Below the pieces are notes generated by a model. The model was not told where the DNA came from, ran no database searches, and saw nothing but the letters and a program-made list of their open reading frames with translations. A stretch of DNA of 64,000 nucleotides. Origin: Brevibacterium sp. RIT 803 (GTDB lineage: Bacteria; Actinomycetota; Actinomycetes; Actinomycetales; Brevibacteriaceae). Shown one piece after another: positions 7,960 to 15,321 of this stretch. The DNA is taken from the NCBI RefSeq assembly GCF_016892625.1, contig NZ_JAFEMW010000004.1:434001-498000 (forward strand). Reading direction: 5' to 3'. Positions within the stretch are counted from its first letter, which is position 1. Each line of letters starts with the position of its first letter. Position numbers and translations under genes: made by a program.

Positions 7960-9315
7960 GGAGAAGTCGAGGTCGGTGAGGACCTTCTCGAAGACGCCCA
8001 GGCCGGTCTCGAGGTCCTCTTCGCTGATGTTGATCGGCGGGACGACGTGAAGACGGTGGTAGTTGTTGAAGGGGACGACGCCGTGTTCCTTGAGTGCAGC
8101 AACCACCGAGGCGACTTCGGGCGAGCCTCCACCGTAGGGCGCCAGCGGTTCGCGGGACTCCTTGTCCCAGACCAGTTCGATCGCCCAGAAGGCGCCGACT
8201 CCGCGGACCTCGCCAACGTGCTTCGAGTTCTCCGCTATCTGGCGCAGCCGTGGCCCGATGATCTCCTCGCCGATGCGTGCGGCGTGTTCCATCATGCCTT
8301 CTTCGTCCATGGCCTTCATCGTGGCCACCGCTGCTGCGCAGGCCAGAGGGTGGCCGGAGTAGGTGAGCCCGCCGGGGTAGGCCCTGCGCGCGAACGAGCT
8401 GTAGATCGCATCGTCCATGATCACACCGCCCAAGGGCACGTAGCCGGAGTTCACGCCCTTGGCGAAGGTGATGATGTCGGGCACCACGTCGAAGTGCTCG
8501 AAGGCGAACCATCTGCCGGTGCGGCCGAACCCGGCCATCACCTCGTCGGCGATGTAGATGATGTCGTGCTTGTCGCACAGCGCACGGACGCCGCGCATGT
8601 AGTCGCTGCCCGGGAGCATGATGCCTGCTGTGCCCGGAATGGTCTCGAGGATGATTGCGGCGATCGTCGACGGCCCCTCGAGTTCGATGGTGCGCTCGAG
8701 GTGCCGCAGGGCCCGCTCGGTCTCCTCCGCCTCTGTGGCGGCAGAGAACTCCGACCGGTAGAGGAAAGGCCCGAAGAAGTGGACGACACCTGAGTCGCCG
8801 CGATCGTTCGACCAGCGACGCGGGTCGCCGGTGACGTTGACGGCGGTCTCGGTGCCGCCGTGATACGAGCGATAGCGGGAGAGGATCTTATGCTTGCCCG
8901 TGTGCAGCCGGGCCATGCGGATCGCGTGCTCGTTCGCGTCGGCTCCGCCGTTGGTGAAGAACACATGGTCGAGCCCGGCCGGGGTGCGATCGGTGATGAG
9001 GCGGGCGGCCTCCGAACGAGCGGCGTTGACGTGAGCGGGACTGATCGTGCACAGCAGGTCCGCCTGATCCTTGATGGCCTGGACGACCTTCGGATGCTGG
9101 TGCCCGATGTTGGTGTTGACAAGCTGAGAGGAGAAGTCGAGGAATGACTGCCCCTGGCCGTCGATGATGGTCGATCCCTGCGCACGGGAGACGGTCATCG
9201 GCTCAAGCAGCTCCTGCGCCGACCAGGAGTGGAAGACGTGCGCCCGATCGAGTTCGTAGGCCCTGGCGGATTCGTCCTTGATCGCTGAGATGTCTGCCTC
9301 GCTGAGCTGCTGCAC
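7954..9315 (-). CDS. class III (omega) aminotransferase
   Basis: This 453-residue PLP enzyme of the ornithine/omega-amino-acid aminotransferase class moves amino groups from omega-amino acids or amines to pyruvate or 2-oxoglutarate. Recognisable parts are FFTNGGADANEHAIRMAR (cofactor phosphate region), SRYRSYHGGT (the aromatic/His pair that stacks on PLP), IADEVMAGFGRTG (the Asp contacting the pyridine nitrogen) and FAKGVNSGY with the Schiff-base lysine at 286. The start is GTG at 9315, preceded by AAAGGGTGAT. It is convergent with the YtcJ-like gene and divergent from yigZ. TTTCACC and GGTGAAA (9328-9334 and 9373-9379) flank the shared upstream region. Beta-alanine, gamma-aminobutyrate or taurine-type substrates are possible; none is proved. 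Confidence 0.92.
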   Translation of the reverse strand: MQQLSEADISAIKDESARAYELDRAHVFHSWSAQELLEPMTVSRAQGSTIIDGQGQSFLDFSSQLVNTNIGHQHPKVVQAIKDQADLLCTISPAHVNAARSEAARLITDRTPAGLDHVFFTNGGADANEHAIRMARLHTGKHKILSRYRSYHGGTETAVNVTGDPRRWSNDRGDSGVVHFFGPFLYRSEFSAATEAEETERALRHLERTIELEGPSTIAAIILETIPGTAGIMLPGSDYMRGVRALCDKHDIIYIADEVMAGFGRTGRWFAFEHFDVVPDIITFAKGVNSGYVPLGGVIMDDAIYSSFARRAYPGGLTYSGHPLACAAAVATMKAMDEEGMMEHAARIGEEIIGPRLRQIAENSKHVGEVRGVGAFWAIELVWDKESREPLAPYGGGSPEVASVVAALKEHGVVPFNNYHRLHVVPPINISEEDLETGLGVFEKVLTDLDFSR

Positions 9316-9415
9316 AACGCATCACCCTTTCACCATTGTTCAGGTTCGTCCGATCATCGTAGATCAGATTCCGGTGAAACGGTCCGCGTCCGTGGTTTTC
9401 GGTAGAGTGACCGGC

Positions 9416-10027
9416 ATGCCTTACCGCACGCTCGCCGCCGTGTCCGAAGCCGAGATCGAGATCAAGAAGTCACGCTTCATCGGATTCCTCGCACCGGTCG
9501 CCGATGAGGCAGAGGCCAGGGAGGTCATCGCCGAGCGCCGCAGCGCCCATCCGAAGGCGCGCCATCACTGCACCGCGTTCGTCCTCGATCCGGATTCGCG
9601 CACGCAGCGCTTCAGCGATGACGGCGAACCGGCAGGAACGGCAGGGGCACCGATCCTCGATGTCGTCTCCGGTCACCAGCTGACGTTCGTCGTTGCGGTC
9701 GTGACCAGGTACTTCGGGGGAACTCTGCTGGGTGCGGGAGGACTCGTACGCGCCTACGGCCAGGCCATCTCGGCGGCATTGGAGACGGCACGCGTGGTGA
9801 CGAAGCATGAGCTGGTACCTGTGCGCGCCGAGGTCGACTATGCCCAGGCCAACGCCCTGGATCGGGCGGCCGGGAACAGAGGATGGGCGACGCGGTCGCG
9901 CTACGGTGCCGCCGTGGACATCGACATGATGGTCCCCGTCGCCGAGGTGGACGCGGCCCTGGCAATGTACGCAGACCTCACCGCAGGGCAGGCAGAGCCC
10001 GCCGTCGGTGACGTCGAATGGGCGTGA
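9416..10027 (+). CDS. yigZ: IMPACT/YigZ family protein
   Basis: This 203-residue member of the UPF0029/IMPACT family is close to the family's usual 200-210. The N-terminal IMPACT domain shows KKSRFIGFLAPV, RHHCTAFVL, the strongly conserved FSDDGEPAGTAGAPIL, and VTRYFGGTLLGAGGLVRAY. A short ferredoxin-fold C-terminal domain follows. Eukaryotic IMPACT influences translational control, but the bacterial role is not settled. ATG 9416 is chosen because the conserved YRTL start follows it; frame upstream of it is not family-like. Its TGA stop is part of a tandem repeat that runs into the convergent ybaK gene. Confidence 0.93.
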   Translation: MPYRTLAAVSEAEIEIKKSRFIGFLAPVADEAEAREVIAERRSAHPKARHHCTAFVLDPDSRTQRFSDDGEPAGTAGAPILDVVSGHQLTFVVAVVTRYFGGTLLGAGGLVRAYGQAISAALETARVVTKHELVPVRAEVDYAQANALDRAAGNRGWATRSRYGAAVDIDMMVPVAEVDAALAMYADLTAGQAEPAVGDVEWA

Positions 10028-10066
10028 TCAGTGCTGGACTGATCAGTGCTGGACTGATCAGTCCAG
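10026..10066. repeat. 15-bp tandem repeat ending in an 18-bp perfect palindrome
   Basis: GATCAGTGCTGGACT is repeated at 10026-10040 and 10041-10055, followed by a partial third copy. The last stretch forms the perfect palindrome CTGGACTGATCAGTCCAG (10049-10066). The yigZ stop (TGA 10025-10027) overlaps its left edge and the ybaK stop (minus-strand TGA, 10058-10060) lies within the palindrome. The whole intergenic space of these convergent genes is therefore repeat. It may act as a short bidirectional terminator. Confidence 0.8.
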
Positions 10067-10558
10067 GGCTGCGATCTTTCCGACCTGTGCATTGGTCAGC
10101 ATGACGAGGTCCTCGGGACGGATCTCTATCTCGAGACCGCGACGACCTGCGGAGACGAAGACCGAGGAGTGCTCGAGTGCGGTGCGGTCGATGACGACCG
10201 GCACAGCATGGCGCTGCCCGAACGGGGAGACCCCGCCGACCGGGTAGCCGGTGCGACGTTCAGTCTCGGCCACGCCTGCCAGCTGAGCTTTCTTCGCTCC
10301 GCGTGCGGAGGCGAGGCCCTTGAGGTCGAGCTGCCCGGAGACGGGAACCAGGGCGGTGACGGGTTCGCCGTCGACCTGGATCATGAGGGTCTTGAATACC
10401 TGGTCGGAGCCCACGCCGAGCTTGTCGGCTGCTTCGGTTCCGTAACGGCGTGTGCTCGGATCGTGATCAAAACTGTGCAGGGTGTAATCGATGCCTGCCA
10501 GGTTGAGCACACGGACGGCCGGGGTAGCCGCGCTTGTCGGTTTGGATGCCACTGTCAT
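10058..10558 (-). CDS. ybaK: Cys-tRNA(Pro)/aminoacyl-tRNA deacylase YbaK
   Basis: This 166-residue YbaK/EbsC-type trans-editing protein removes Cys (or other small amino acids) wrongly loaded on tRNA(Pro). Family hallmarks are HSFDHDPS...YGTEAADKLG, VFKTLMIQVDG with the catalytic Lys, LDLKGLASARGAKKA, and TGYPVGGVSPFG in the substrate-binding loop. ATG 10558 is chosen: AGGAGG lies about 13 bases upstream, and residues before it are not family-like. It is convergent with yigZ, the stops being separated only by tandem repeat. No proS is nearby. Confidence 0.93.
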   Translation of the reverse strand: MTVASKPTSAATPAVRVLNLAGIDYTLHSFDHDPSTRRYGTEAADKLGVGSDQVFKTLMIQVDGEPVTALVPVSGQLDLKGLASARGAKKAQLAGVAETERRTGYPVGGVSPFGQRHAVPVVIDRTALEHSSVFVSAGRRGLEIEIRPEDLVMLTNAQVGKIAALD

Positions 10559-10803
10559 AAAGGGGTCGTGCCTCCTGCCCGTAAATCTGCGAGGACACGC
10601 GGAGCAATTCTGCCCAGGGCATTCGCCCCTGTGTTCCCGCGTCGATACGGACGGAATGTTGTATCGAATGCTGATGGGTACCCGCCCACAATAAGCGAAG
10701 TCCCGGCTCAAGCGCCAATCAATGACGGTTGATGAAGTGTCAGATACCACCAACGACCTGGGGTGACGCCGGTGTTGGCGGTCGACTGCGGAGGTTGTAG
10801 AGC

Positions 10804-11151
10804 TCAGCCCCAGCCGATCTCGTGGAGCCGATCGTCATCTATTCCGTAGAAGTGTGCGATCTCGTGGACGATGGTGATGACGATCTCGCTCCGCAGGTGG
10901 TCTCGGTCCTCGGCAAAGGCGATGAGGTTGTCGCGGTAGAGGAAGATATTGTCCGGCAGTTCGAGTCCGGAGATGCCGCGCTCCCCCACCGGCGTTCCGT
11001 CGTAGAGCCCCAGCAGATGCGTATTGCCATCCTCAGGCCGGTCCTCGACGAAGAGAGCGACATTGTCGAGTTCGTCCGTCACGCCAGCGGGAAGCTGGTC
11101 GAGCGCCTCGCCAAGGATCGATTCGAACTCTTCTTCACTGAGGTCTTCCAT
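10804..11151 (-). CDS. metallopeptidase family protein (zincin-like, PF06262 type)
   Basis: This small 115-residue protein carries the zinc-binding HEIAHFYGIDD motif (HExxHxxxxxD) near residue 98, with an acidic N-terminal helix (MEDLSEEEFESIL) and the strand/loop NIFLYRDNL. It matches the minimal zincins common in actinobacteria, which consist of little more than the catalytic core. Their substrates are unknown. GTG at 11157 is an alternative start two codons upstream of the ATG chosen. The tRNA genes begin about 170 bases beyond its start, on the other strand. Confidence 0.87.
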   Translation of the reverse strand: MEDLSEEEFESILGEALDQLPAGVTDELDNVALFVEDRPEDGNTHLLGLYDGTPVGERGISGLELPDNIFLYRDNLIAFAEDRDHLRSEIVITIVHEIAHFYGIDDDRLHEIGWG

Positions 11152-11324
11152 GCCCACCAGCCTAACGGGACGACCTCCGGAGGGACTGTGGACCGCCCTG
11201 CCGATCGCCCTCTCGCGGAGCCCTGAAGCAGTGTGACCGAGGACACGGGTTGCCGGTTTGCACTCTGCGAAATGGTTGGGATAAGCTTAACGTCGTTGCC
11301 CCGGGGAATCCGAGGTCAACCTGG

Positions 11325-11397
<73 letters not shown>

Positions 11398-11445
11398 CGG
11401 TGTAGGATTGTAAAGTCCGACATCGGATCAGATGCAACATAGTAA

Positions 11446-11519
11446 GGCCCTGTAGCGCAGTTGGTTAGCGCGCCGCCCTGTCACGGCGGAGGTCGCCGGT
11501 TCGAGTCCGGTCAGGGTCG
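11446..11519 (+). tRNA. tRNA-Asp (GUC)
   Basis: This 74-nt cloverleaf has acceptor GGCCCTG/CAGGGTC with discriminator G, anticodon arm CCGCC-CTGTCAC-GGCGG (anticodon GTC), and T-arm GCCGG-TTCGAGT-CCGGT. CCA is not encoded. Two hairpins lie between its 3' end and tRNA-Phe. Confidence 0.98.
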
Positions 11520-11525
11520 CGGAGC

Positions 11526-11554
11526 ACAAGGCTCTTCTTCGGAAGGGCCTTTGT
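11526..11554 (+). terminator. hairpin with T-rich tail after tRNA-Asp
   Basis: ACAAGGC-TCTTC-TTCG-GAAGG-GCCTTTGT folds into a stem with a TTCG loop and one bulged T. It is followed by TTTCTCT. It lies seven bases after tRNA-Asp and suggests at least partial termination before tRNA-Phe. Confidence 0.7.
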
Positions 11555-11561
11555 TTCTCTC

Positions 11562-11579
11562 AACATACTTCGGTATGTT
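11562..11579. other. short perfect hairpin with TTCG loop before tRNA-Phe
   Basis: AACATAC-TTCG-GTATGTT is a 7-bp perfect stem closed by a C(UUCG)G tetraloop, ending eight bases before tRNA-Phe. It may be a processing signal or a second terminator element. At the DNA level it may be part of the tRNA-Phe promoter. Confidence 0.55.
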
Positions 11580-11587
11580 TGCGGCCT

Positions 11588-11663
11588 GGCTCTGTAGCTC
11601 AGTTGGTAGAGCGTTCGACTGAAAATCGAAAGGTCACCGGATCGACGCCGGTCGGAGCCACCA
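11588..11663 (+). tRNA. tRNA-Phe (GAA) with encoded CCA
   Basis: Acceptor GGCTCTG/CGGAGCC has discriminator A and genome-encoded CCA (11661-11663). The anticodon arm is TTCGA-CTGAAAA-TCGAA (anticodon GAA). The T-loop reads ATCGACG, so the normally invariant T54 is A; the stem is intact. Its neighbours in the cluster have normal TTCGA T-loops and no encoded CCA. A strong terminator follows after four bases. Confidence 0.97.
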
Positions 11664-11667
11664 CACA

Positions 11668-11707
11668 AGAGAACCCCCGGATTTCCTCAGAAATCCGGGG
11701 GTTCTCT
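11668..11707. terminator. strong bidirectional terminator hairpin
   Basis: Perfect 18-bp arms (AGAGAACCCCCGGATTTC and its complement) enclose a CTCA loop, directly after tRNA-Phe and 12 bases before the stop of the convergent CAAX protease gene. The stem is symmetrical and can serve both directions. Confidence 0.9.
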
Positions 11708-11719
11708 GTTATTCCGGAC

Positions 11720-12562
11720 TCAGCCTTCTGCGAGCACCGGCCGGGAGGCCCCGGGCAGCTGCTGCCGATGGCGCGGAGGAAGTATTCTGCGGCGACGATG
11801 AGCCGTGACGATGAAGATGGCACCCGCAAGCGTACAGAGGGCAATGGAGAACACGCTGCCTTCGGGACCGAAGTCTCCCCCGGTGATCAGCACCGGTCCA
11901 GACATCGTTGCATCCAACAGTCCCTGCGGCGTGTTGGCTCCGGATACCTCAGTGCTGAAGATTCCACCGGCAGCCATGTTCCACCCGAAATGCAGACCGA
12001 TAGGCACCCACAGTCGTCTCGTCGCCATGTATGCGGCAGTGAGCATGAAGCCGGCCTCGACTGCGATGGCGATCGCACCGAAGAAGGAGGCGTTGGGGTT
12101 GAGCAGGTGCATGAGGCCGAACACCAGACCGGTGACCGCCATGGCGATCCATGAGCCTGTCCGCTCTTCGATGACCCGGAACAGGACGCCTCGAAAGATC
12201 ACTTCCTCAGTGACCGCGACTGCTGCCATGAACCCGAGCATTCCCAGCAGTGCCCCCGGGGATCCGAGGCCGTCAACGGTGTATCCGCCGAGGAGCGCAA
12301 TGATCACGATGACGAGAGAGAACAGGCCGATGCCGATGAGCGCTCCGAGGCCGAGCGACCGGGCTGCGCCTGCGTGGGACACCTCGGTGACAGTGCGATT
12401 CTCCGTGCGCGAAACGACTGCGCGATAGACAACGAGCGTCAGGGTCGCAGTGATGAGCCCGGCCACCAGGGCCAGCACCCCATTCCCTCCGACGAAATCT
12501 GTGGCGACGCTTCCGAGGACGGTGACTGCCACGACGGCGATGAGCTGTTTGATGAGACGCAC
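11720..12562 (-). CDS. CPBP family intramembrane glutamic endopeptidase (CAAX protease/bacteriocin-processing type)
   Basis: This roughly 280-residue polytopic membrane protein has hydrophobic segments from near the N-terminus to about residue 255. It has the three CPBP/Abi motifs: TEEVIFRGVLFRVI (Glu pair 119-120), FGLMHLLNPN (about 150) and GLHFGWNMAAG (about 195). The family includes Rce1-like CAAX proteases and bacteriocin immunity/processing proteins; the bacterial substrate is unknown. GTG 12562 is chosen, with GGAG eight bases upstream. Frame further upstream overlaps the divergent SDR and is not membrane-like. The tail is basic and Pro-rich. Confidence 0.85.
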   Translation of the reverse strand: MRLIKQLIAVVAVTVLGSVATDFVGGNGVLALVAGLITATLTLVVYRAVVSRTENRTVTEVSHAGAARSLGLGALIGIGLFSLVIVIIALLGGYTVDGLGSPGALLGMLGFMAAVAVTEEVIFRGVLFRVIEERTGSWIAMAVTGLVFGLMHLLNPNASFFGAIAIAVEAGFMLTAAYMATRRLWVPIGLHFGWNMAAGGIFSTEVSGANTPQGLLDATMSGPVLITGGDFGPEGSVFSIALCTLAGAIFIVTAHRRRRILPPRHRQQLPGASRPVLAEG

Positions 12563-12678
12563 GATTCTGACTCCATTCGCAGGATGACCGGAAGCGTCTG
12601 CCTCGGCCATCCACGACGGTAGAGGGTACCTGTCCGGGCCGACATCACTCCTGCGAGTGAAAACGGATGCGACCAACT

Positions 12679-12696
12679 GGTTACGTATCGGTAACC
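12679..12696. promoter_or_regulatory. inverted repeat GGTTAC-N6-GTAACC
   Basis: A perfect 6-bp dyad lies in the region between the divergent CAAX protease and SDR genes, 80 bases before the SDR ATG. Its size and position suit an operator. No regulator gene is adjacent, so the protein is unknown. Confidence 0.45.
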
Positions 12697-12775
12697 ATGG
12701 CATGTAATGTGATGTCTGCAACTGGGTTCCCAATCGAACCATGCGCTCAGACTCACGATGCAAAGGAGCAGACAT

Positions 12776-13660
12776 ATGACCCGCGGTACCCAAATCAGAG
12801 GTGCACGAGTACTGATCACCGGTGCAGGCAGCGGCATCGGACGCCTGATGGCTCTGGACGCTGCGGCACGTGGAGCCGCAGAGATTCTCATCTGGGACCT
12901 CTCTGCCGAGACCGGTCAGGCCGTTCGCGATGAACTCGTGGCAACCGGAGCGAAAGCCCGCTCGTTTGCAGTCAATGTGGGCGACTCCAGCCAGGTCACA
13001 GCGGCCGCAGAGGAAACCGGACCGATCGACGTCCTCATCAACTGCGCGGGAATCGTCACCGGCAAGAAGCTGCTGGAAGCCGATGAGGACGCAGTTCGAC
13101 GCGTCTACGACGTCAATGTCTTCGCCCTGTATTGGACGACACGTGCCTTCCTGCCTGGAATGATCGAACGGAACCGCGGCAGCGTGGTCACCATCGCCAG
13201 CGCCGCTGGCCTCACCGGTGTGGCCAAGCAGACCGACTACTCGGCCAGCAAGTTCGCAGCTCTGGGCTTCACCGAGTCCCTGCGCAACGAACTGCGCACC
13301 GACGGCAGCAACGTCGGAACTCTCGTCGTGTGTCCCTTCTACATCAACACAGGCATGTTCGAGGGTGTCACGACGAAGTTCCCCCGCCTCCTGCCCATCC
13401 TCGAGGAGAACTACGTCGCCACCAAGGTCATCGACTCCATCGAAGCCGGACGTGAGCAGCTGATTATGCCCGCACTGGTCCGTCTGCTGCCAAGTCTGCG
13501 TTTGCTGCCGACACGGGCCTTCGACCGAACCTTGGACTTCCTCGGCGTCAACAAGACCATGGAGCACTTCACCGGCCGTCGTCCCGTGGCCGCGGAACCC
13601 AACACTGCCTCGCCGGCTGCGGAGCTCAATTCTGCCGACCCCGCCGCTGCCAGGGGCTGA
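12776..13660 (+). CDS. SDR family NAD(P)-dependent oxidoreductase (RDH10/17-beta-HSD-11-like)
   Basis: This 294-residue classical short-chain dehydrogenase has the nucleotide-binding TGAGSGIG at about 15-22, INCAG (NNAG equivalent) near 90, catalytic Ser in IASAAG and YSASK with Tyr/Lys near 158. The C-terminal part (REQLIMPALVRLLPSLRLLP and after) is hydrophobic and basic, as in the retinol/hydroxysteroid-like subfamily that associates with membranes. ATG 12776 is chosen because AAGGAG lies eight bases upstream. The last 25 residues are Ala/Pro-rich. It oxidises or reduces an alcohol/carbonyl of unknown identity. Confidence 0.88.
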   Translation: MTRGTQIRGARVLITGAGSGIGRLMALDAAARGAAEILIWDLSAETGQAVRDELVATGAKARSFAVNVGDSSQVTAAAEETGPIDVLINCAGIVTGKKLLEADEDAVRRVYDVNVFALYWTTRAFLPGMIERNRGSVVTIASAAGLTGVAKQTDYSASKFAALGFTESLRNELRTDGSNVGTLVVCPFYINTGMFEGVTTKFPRLLPILEENYVATKVIDSIEAGREQLIMPALVRLLPSLRLLPTRAFDRTLDFLGVNKTMEHFTGRRPVAAEPNTASPAAELNSADPAAARG

Positions 13661-13774
13661 CGAGGGACACGAGCTCCTCCTTTCCTTGTCCGCACCCAGC
13701 CTGGGTGACAATGAGAGGAGGAACATCGACTCGGAGTTCACAGGCGCACTGAGGCCGCTGAGAAGGAGGACGCT

Positions 13775-14758
13775 ATGCCCCTCACCGATCTGGTCCTCGA
13801 AGGCGGAGGAGCAAAACTTCCCGGGCTCGTCGGCGCTGTCAATGCGCTGACCTCGGCCGACTACTCCATCCACCGCATCGCGGGAACCTCAGCCGGCGCG
13901 ATCGTGGGCGCGTTGGCCACCGCGGGCATTCCACCTGAGCGCCTCACCGAGACGATCCTCGGCAAAGACTTCACCGACTTCGAGGACCTCAGCCCCGCCT
14001 TCCGATTCACACCATGGCTCGGAAAGGTCCAGGGGCTGCTGTTCCACAAGGGAATGCACCTCGGCACTGCCCTCCACGACTTCCTCGACGACATCCTCAC
14101 CGCACAGGGCATCCGCACATGGGCAGACCTCCGCCTGCATGACCCGGAAAGTGCCTTGCCTCCCGAACGGCAGTACCGCCTGGTCGTCATCGTCTCCGAT
14201 GTCTCCCGTGGTCGAATGCTGCGTCTGCCCTGGGACTACCGCCCGGCGCTCGGCGTCGACCCGGACTCGCAGTCCGTCGCGGACGCTGTCTGCGCCTCAG
14301 CGGCGATGCCGTTCTACTTCCGACCCAGATCACTGCCGGCCGATCGCCGCATCGCCGGCGGCTCATCGGTGCTCGGCTCGGACGGGGGCCTGCTGTCGAA
14401 CTTCCCCGTCGACCTCTTCGACCGAAAGGATCAGCGACCAGCGCGCTGGCCGACTCTGGGAGTGATGCTGTCAGCCAGGACGACGGCAGGCGCACAATGG
14501 CGACCGAATGCGAACACCTACCAATACGCCGTTTCTCTCCTGTCGACCATGATCAATGCCCACGACCGACGCCACATCGACGAACCTTCGACCACCGAGC
14601 GGACGATCTTCGTCGACACCGACCGCCACAGCAGCACCGATTTCGCCCTGTCACGGGGGGACAAACTCGACCTCATCGACTCGGGGGCGAACGCGGCTCG
14701 AACATTCCTCAAACGCTGGGACTGGCTTGAATGGAAAGAGCACCACGGGCGCCGATGA
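13775..14758 (+). CDS. patatin-like phospholipase
   Basis: This 327-residue patatin-family acyl hydrolase uses a Ser-Asp dyad. LVLEGGGAKLPGLVG at residues 6-20 is the oxyanion-hole glycine loop, GTSAGA with the nucleophilic serine at 39 is the elbow, and SDGGLLSNFPVDLF near 206 carries the catalytic Asp. Family members release fatty acids from phospholipids or other esters. No signal peptide is visible, so it is cytoplasmic or membrane-associated. A strong AAGGAGG lies just upstream of the ATG. A GC-rich hairpin starts at its stop codon. Confidence 0.92.
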   Translation: MPLTDLVLEGGGAKLPGLVGAVNALTSADYSIHRIAGTSAGAIVGALATAGIPPERLTETILGKDFTDFEDLSPAFRFTPWLGKVQGLLFHKGMHLGTALHDFLDDILTAQGIRTWADLRLHDPESALPPERQYRLVVIVSDVSRGRMLRLPWDYRPALGVDPDSQSVADAVCASAAMPFYFRPRSLPADRRIAGGSSVLGSDGGLLSNFPVDLFDRKDQRPARWPTLGVMLSARTTAGAQWRPNANTYQYAVSLLSTMINAHDRRHIDEPSTTERTIFVDTDRHSSTDFALSRGDKLDLIDSGANAARTFLKRWDWLEWKEHHGRR

Positions 14759-14782
14759 GCGGCGGGGCCTTTGAGCCGCCGC
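14759..14782 (+). terminator. GC-rich hairpin after patatin gene
   Basis: GCGGCGG (14759-14765) pairs with CCGCCGC (14776-14782) around a loop containing CCTTTGAG, starting directly after the patatin stop. There is no T-run, as is common for actinobacterial terminators. Confidence 0.6.
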
Positions 14783-14880
14783 ACCACAGGTATCGCCATG
14801 GACCCTCTCGGCAAGGCCGAGCTCGCGTGCAACAATGTCCGTGAGAGTTATACCGATCGACCACACGCGAAGGAGAGATC

Positions 14881-15321
14881 ATGAGCGACAATCCCAACGA
14901 ACCGACGCAGTGGCAGGACCAGCTGGAGGTCGAGGACCCGACGCTCGACGAGCCCACCGCTGATGACTTGGACGACCCAGAGCTCAACGCGGCTGAGGCC
15001 GACGCCCTCGACGTCGACAGTGATCTCGACGCTTCGTCCGCTCCCCCTGTCGAACCCGGCGCCGAAGGTCCGGAGGGAACCGGCATCGAAGGCGCCGATA
15101 ACGAGCTGTTGGATGCCAAAGACATGGAATCGGGAAATGCAGCGCCCGACATACCGGACGAATTCTCCACCGATTCCTCACCTGCGGCCGAACAGGGGAA
15201 CCGGCGCAGCGATCACATGGTCTCCGAGGACCACGACGATGCAGAGGTAGCCGAACTTTCCGGTGATGACCTCGATGTCGACGCACTCGCCGACGATGGG
15301 ATCGAGCAACGGGGTCTATGA
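14881..15321 (+). CDS. small highly acidic low-complexity protein of unknown function
   Basis: This 146-residue protein is dominated by Asp, Glu, Ala and Ser (for example DLDDPELNAAEADALDVDSDL and GDDLDVDALADDG). It has almost no hydrophobic core, no signal peptide and no transmembrane segment, so it is probably disordered. It is preceded by GAAGGAGAG eight bases before the ATG, which supports real translation. Similar acidic proteins are common beside actinobacterial housekeeping genes, but I recognise no named family. Its stop codon overlaps the end of the convergent PEP-mutase-family gene by six bases. Confidence 0.75.
   Translation: MSDNPNEPTQWQDQLEVEDPTLDEPTADDLDDPELNAAEADALDVDSDLDASSAPPVEPGAEGPEGTGIEGADNELLDAKDMESGNAAPDIPDEFSTDSSPAAEQGNRRSDHMVSEDHDDAEVAELSGDDLDVDALADDGIEQRGL

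Noticed and set aside
12563-13873. In-frame N-terminal extension of the CAAX protease, giving more than 700 residues
   Set aside because: It would cover the complete SDR gene and has no domain; GTG 12562 has a proper ribosome binding site and starts the membrane protein.
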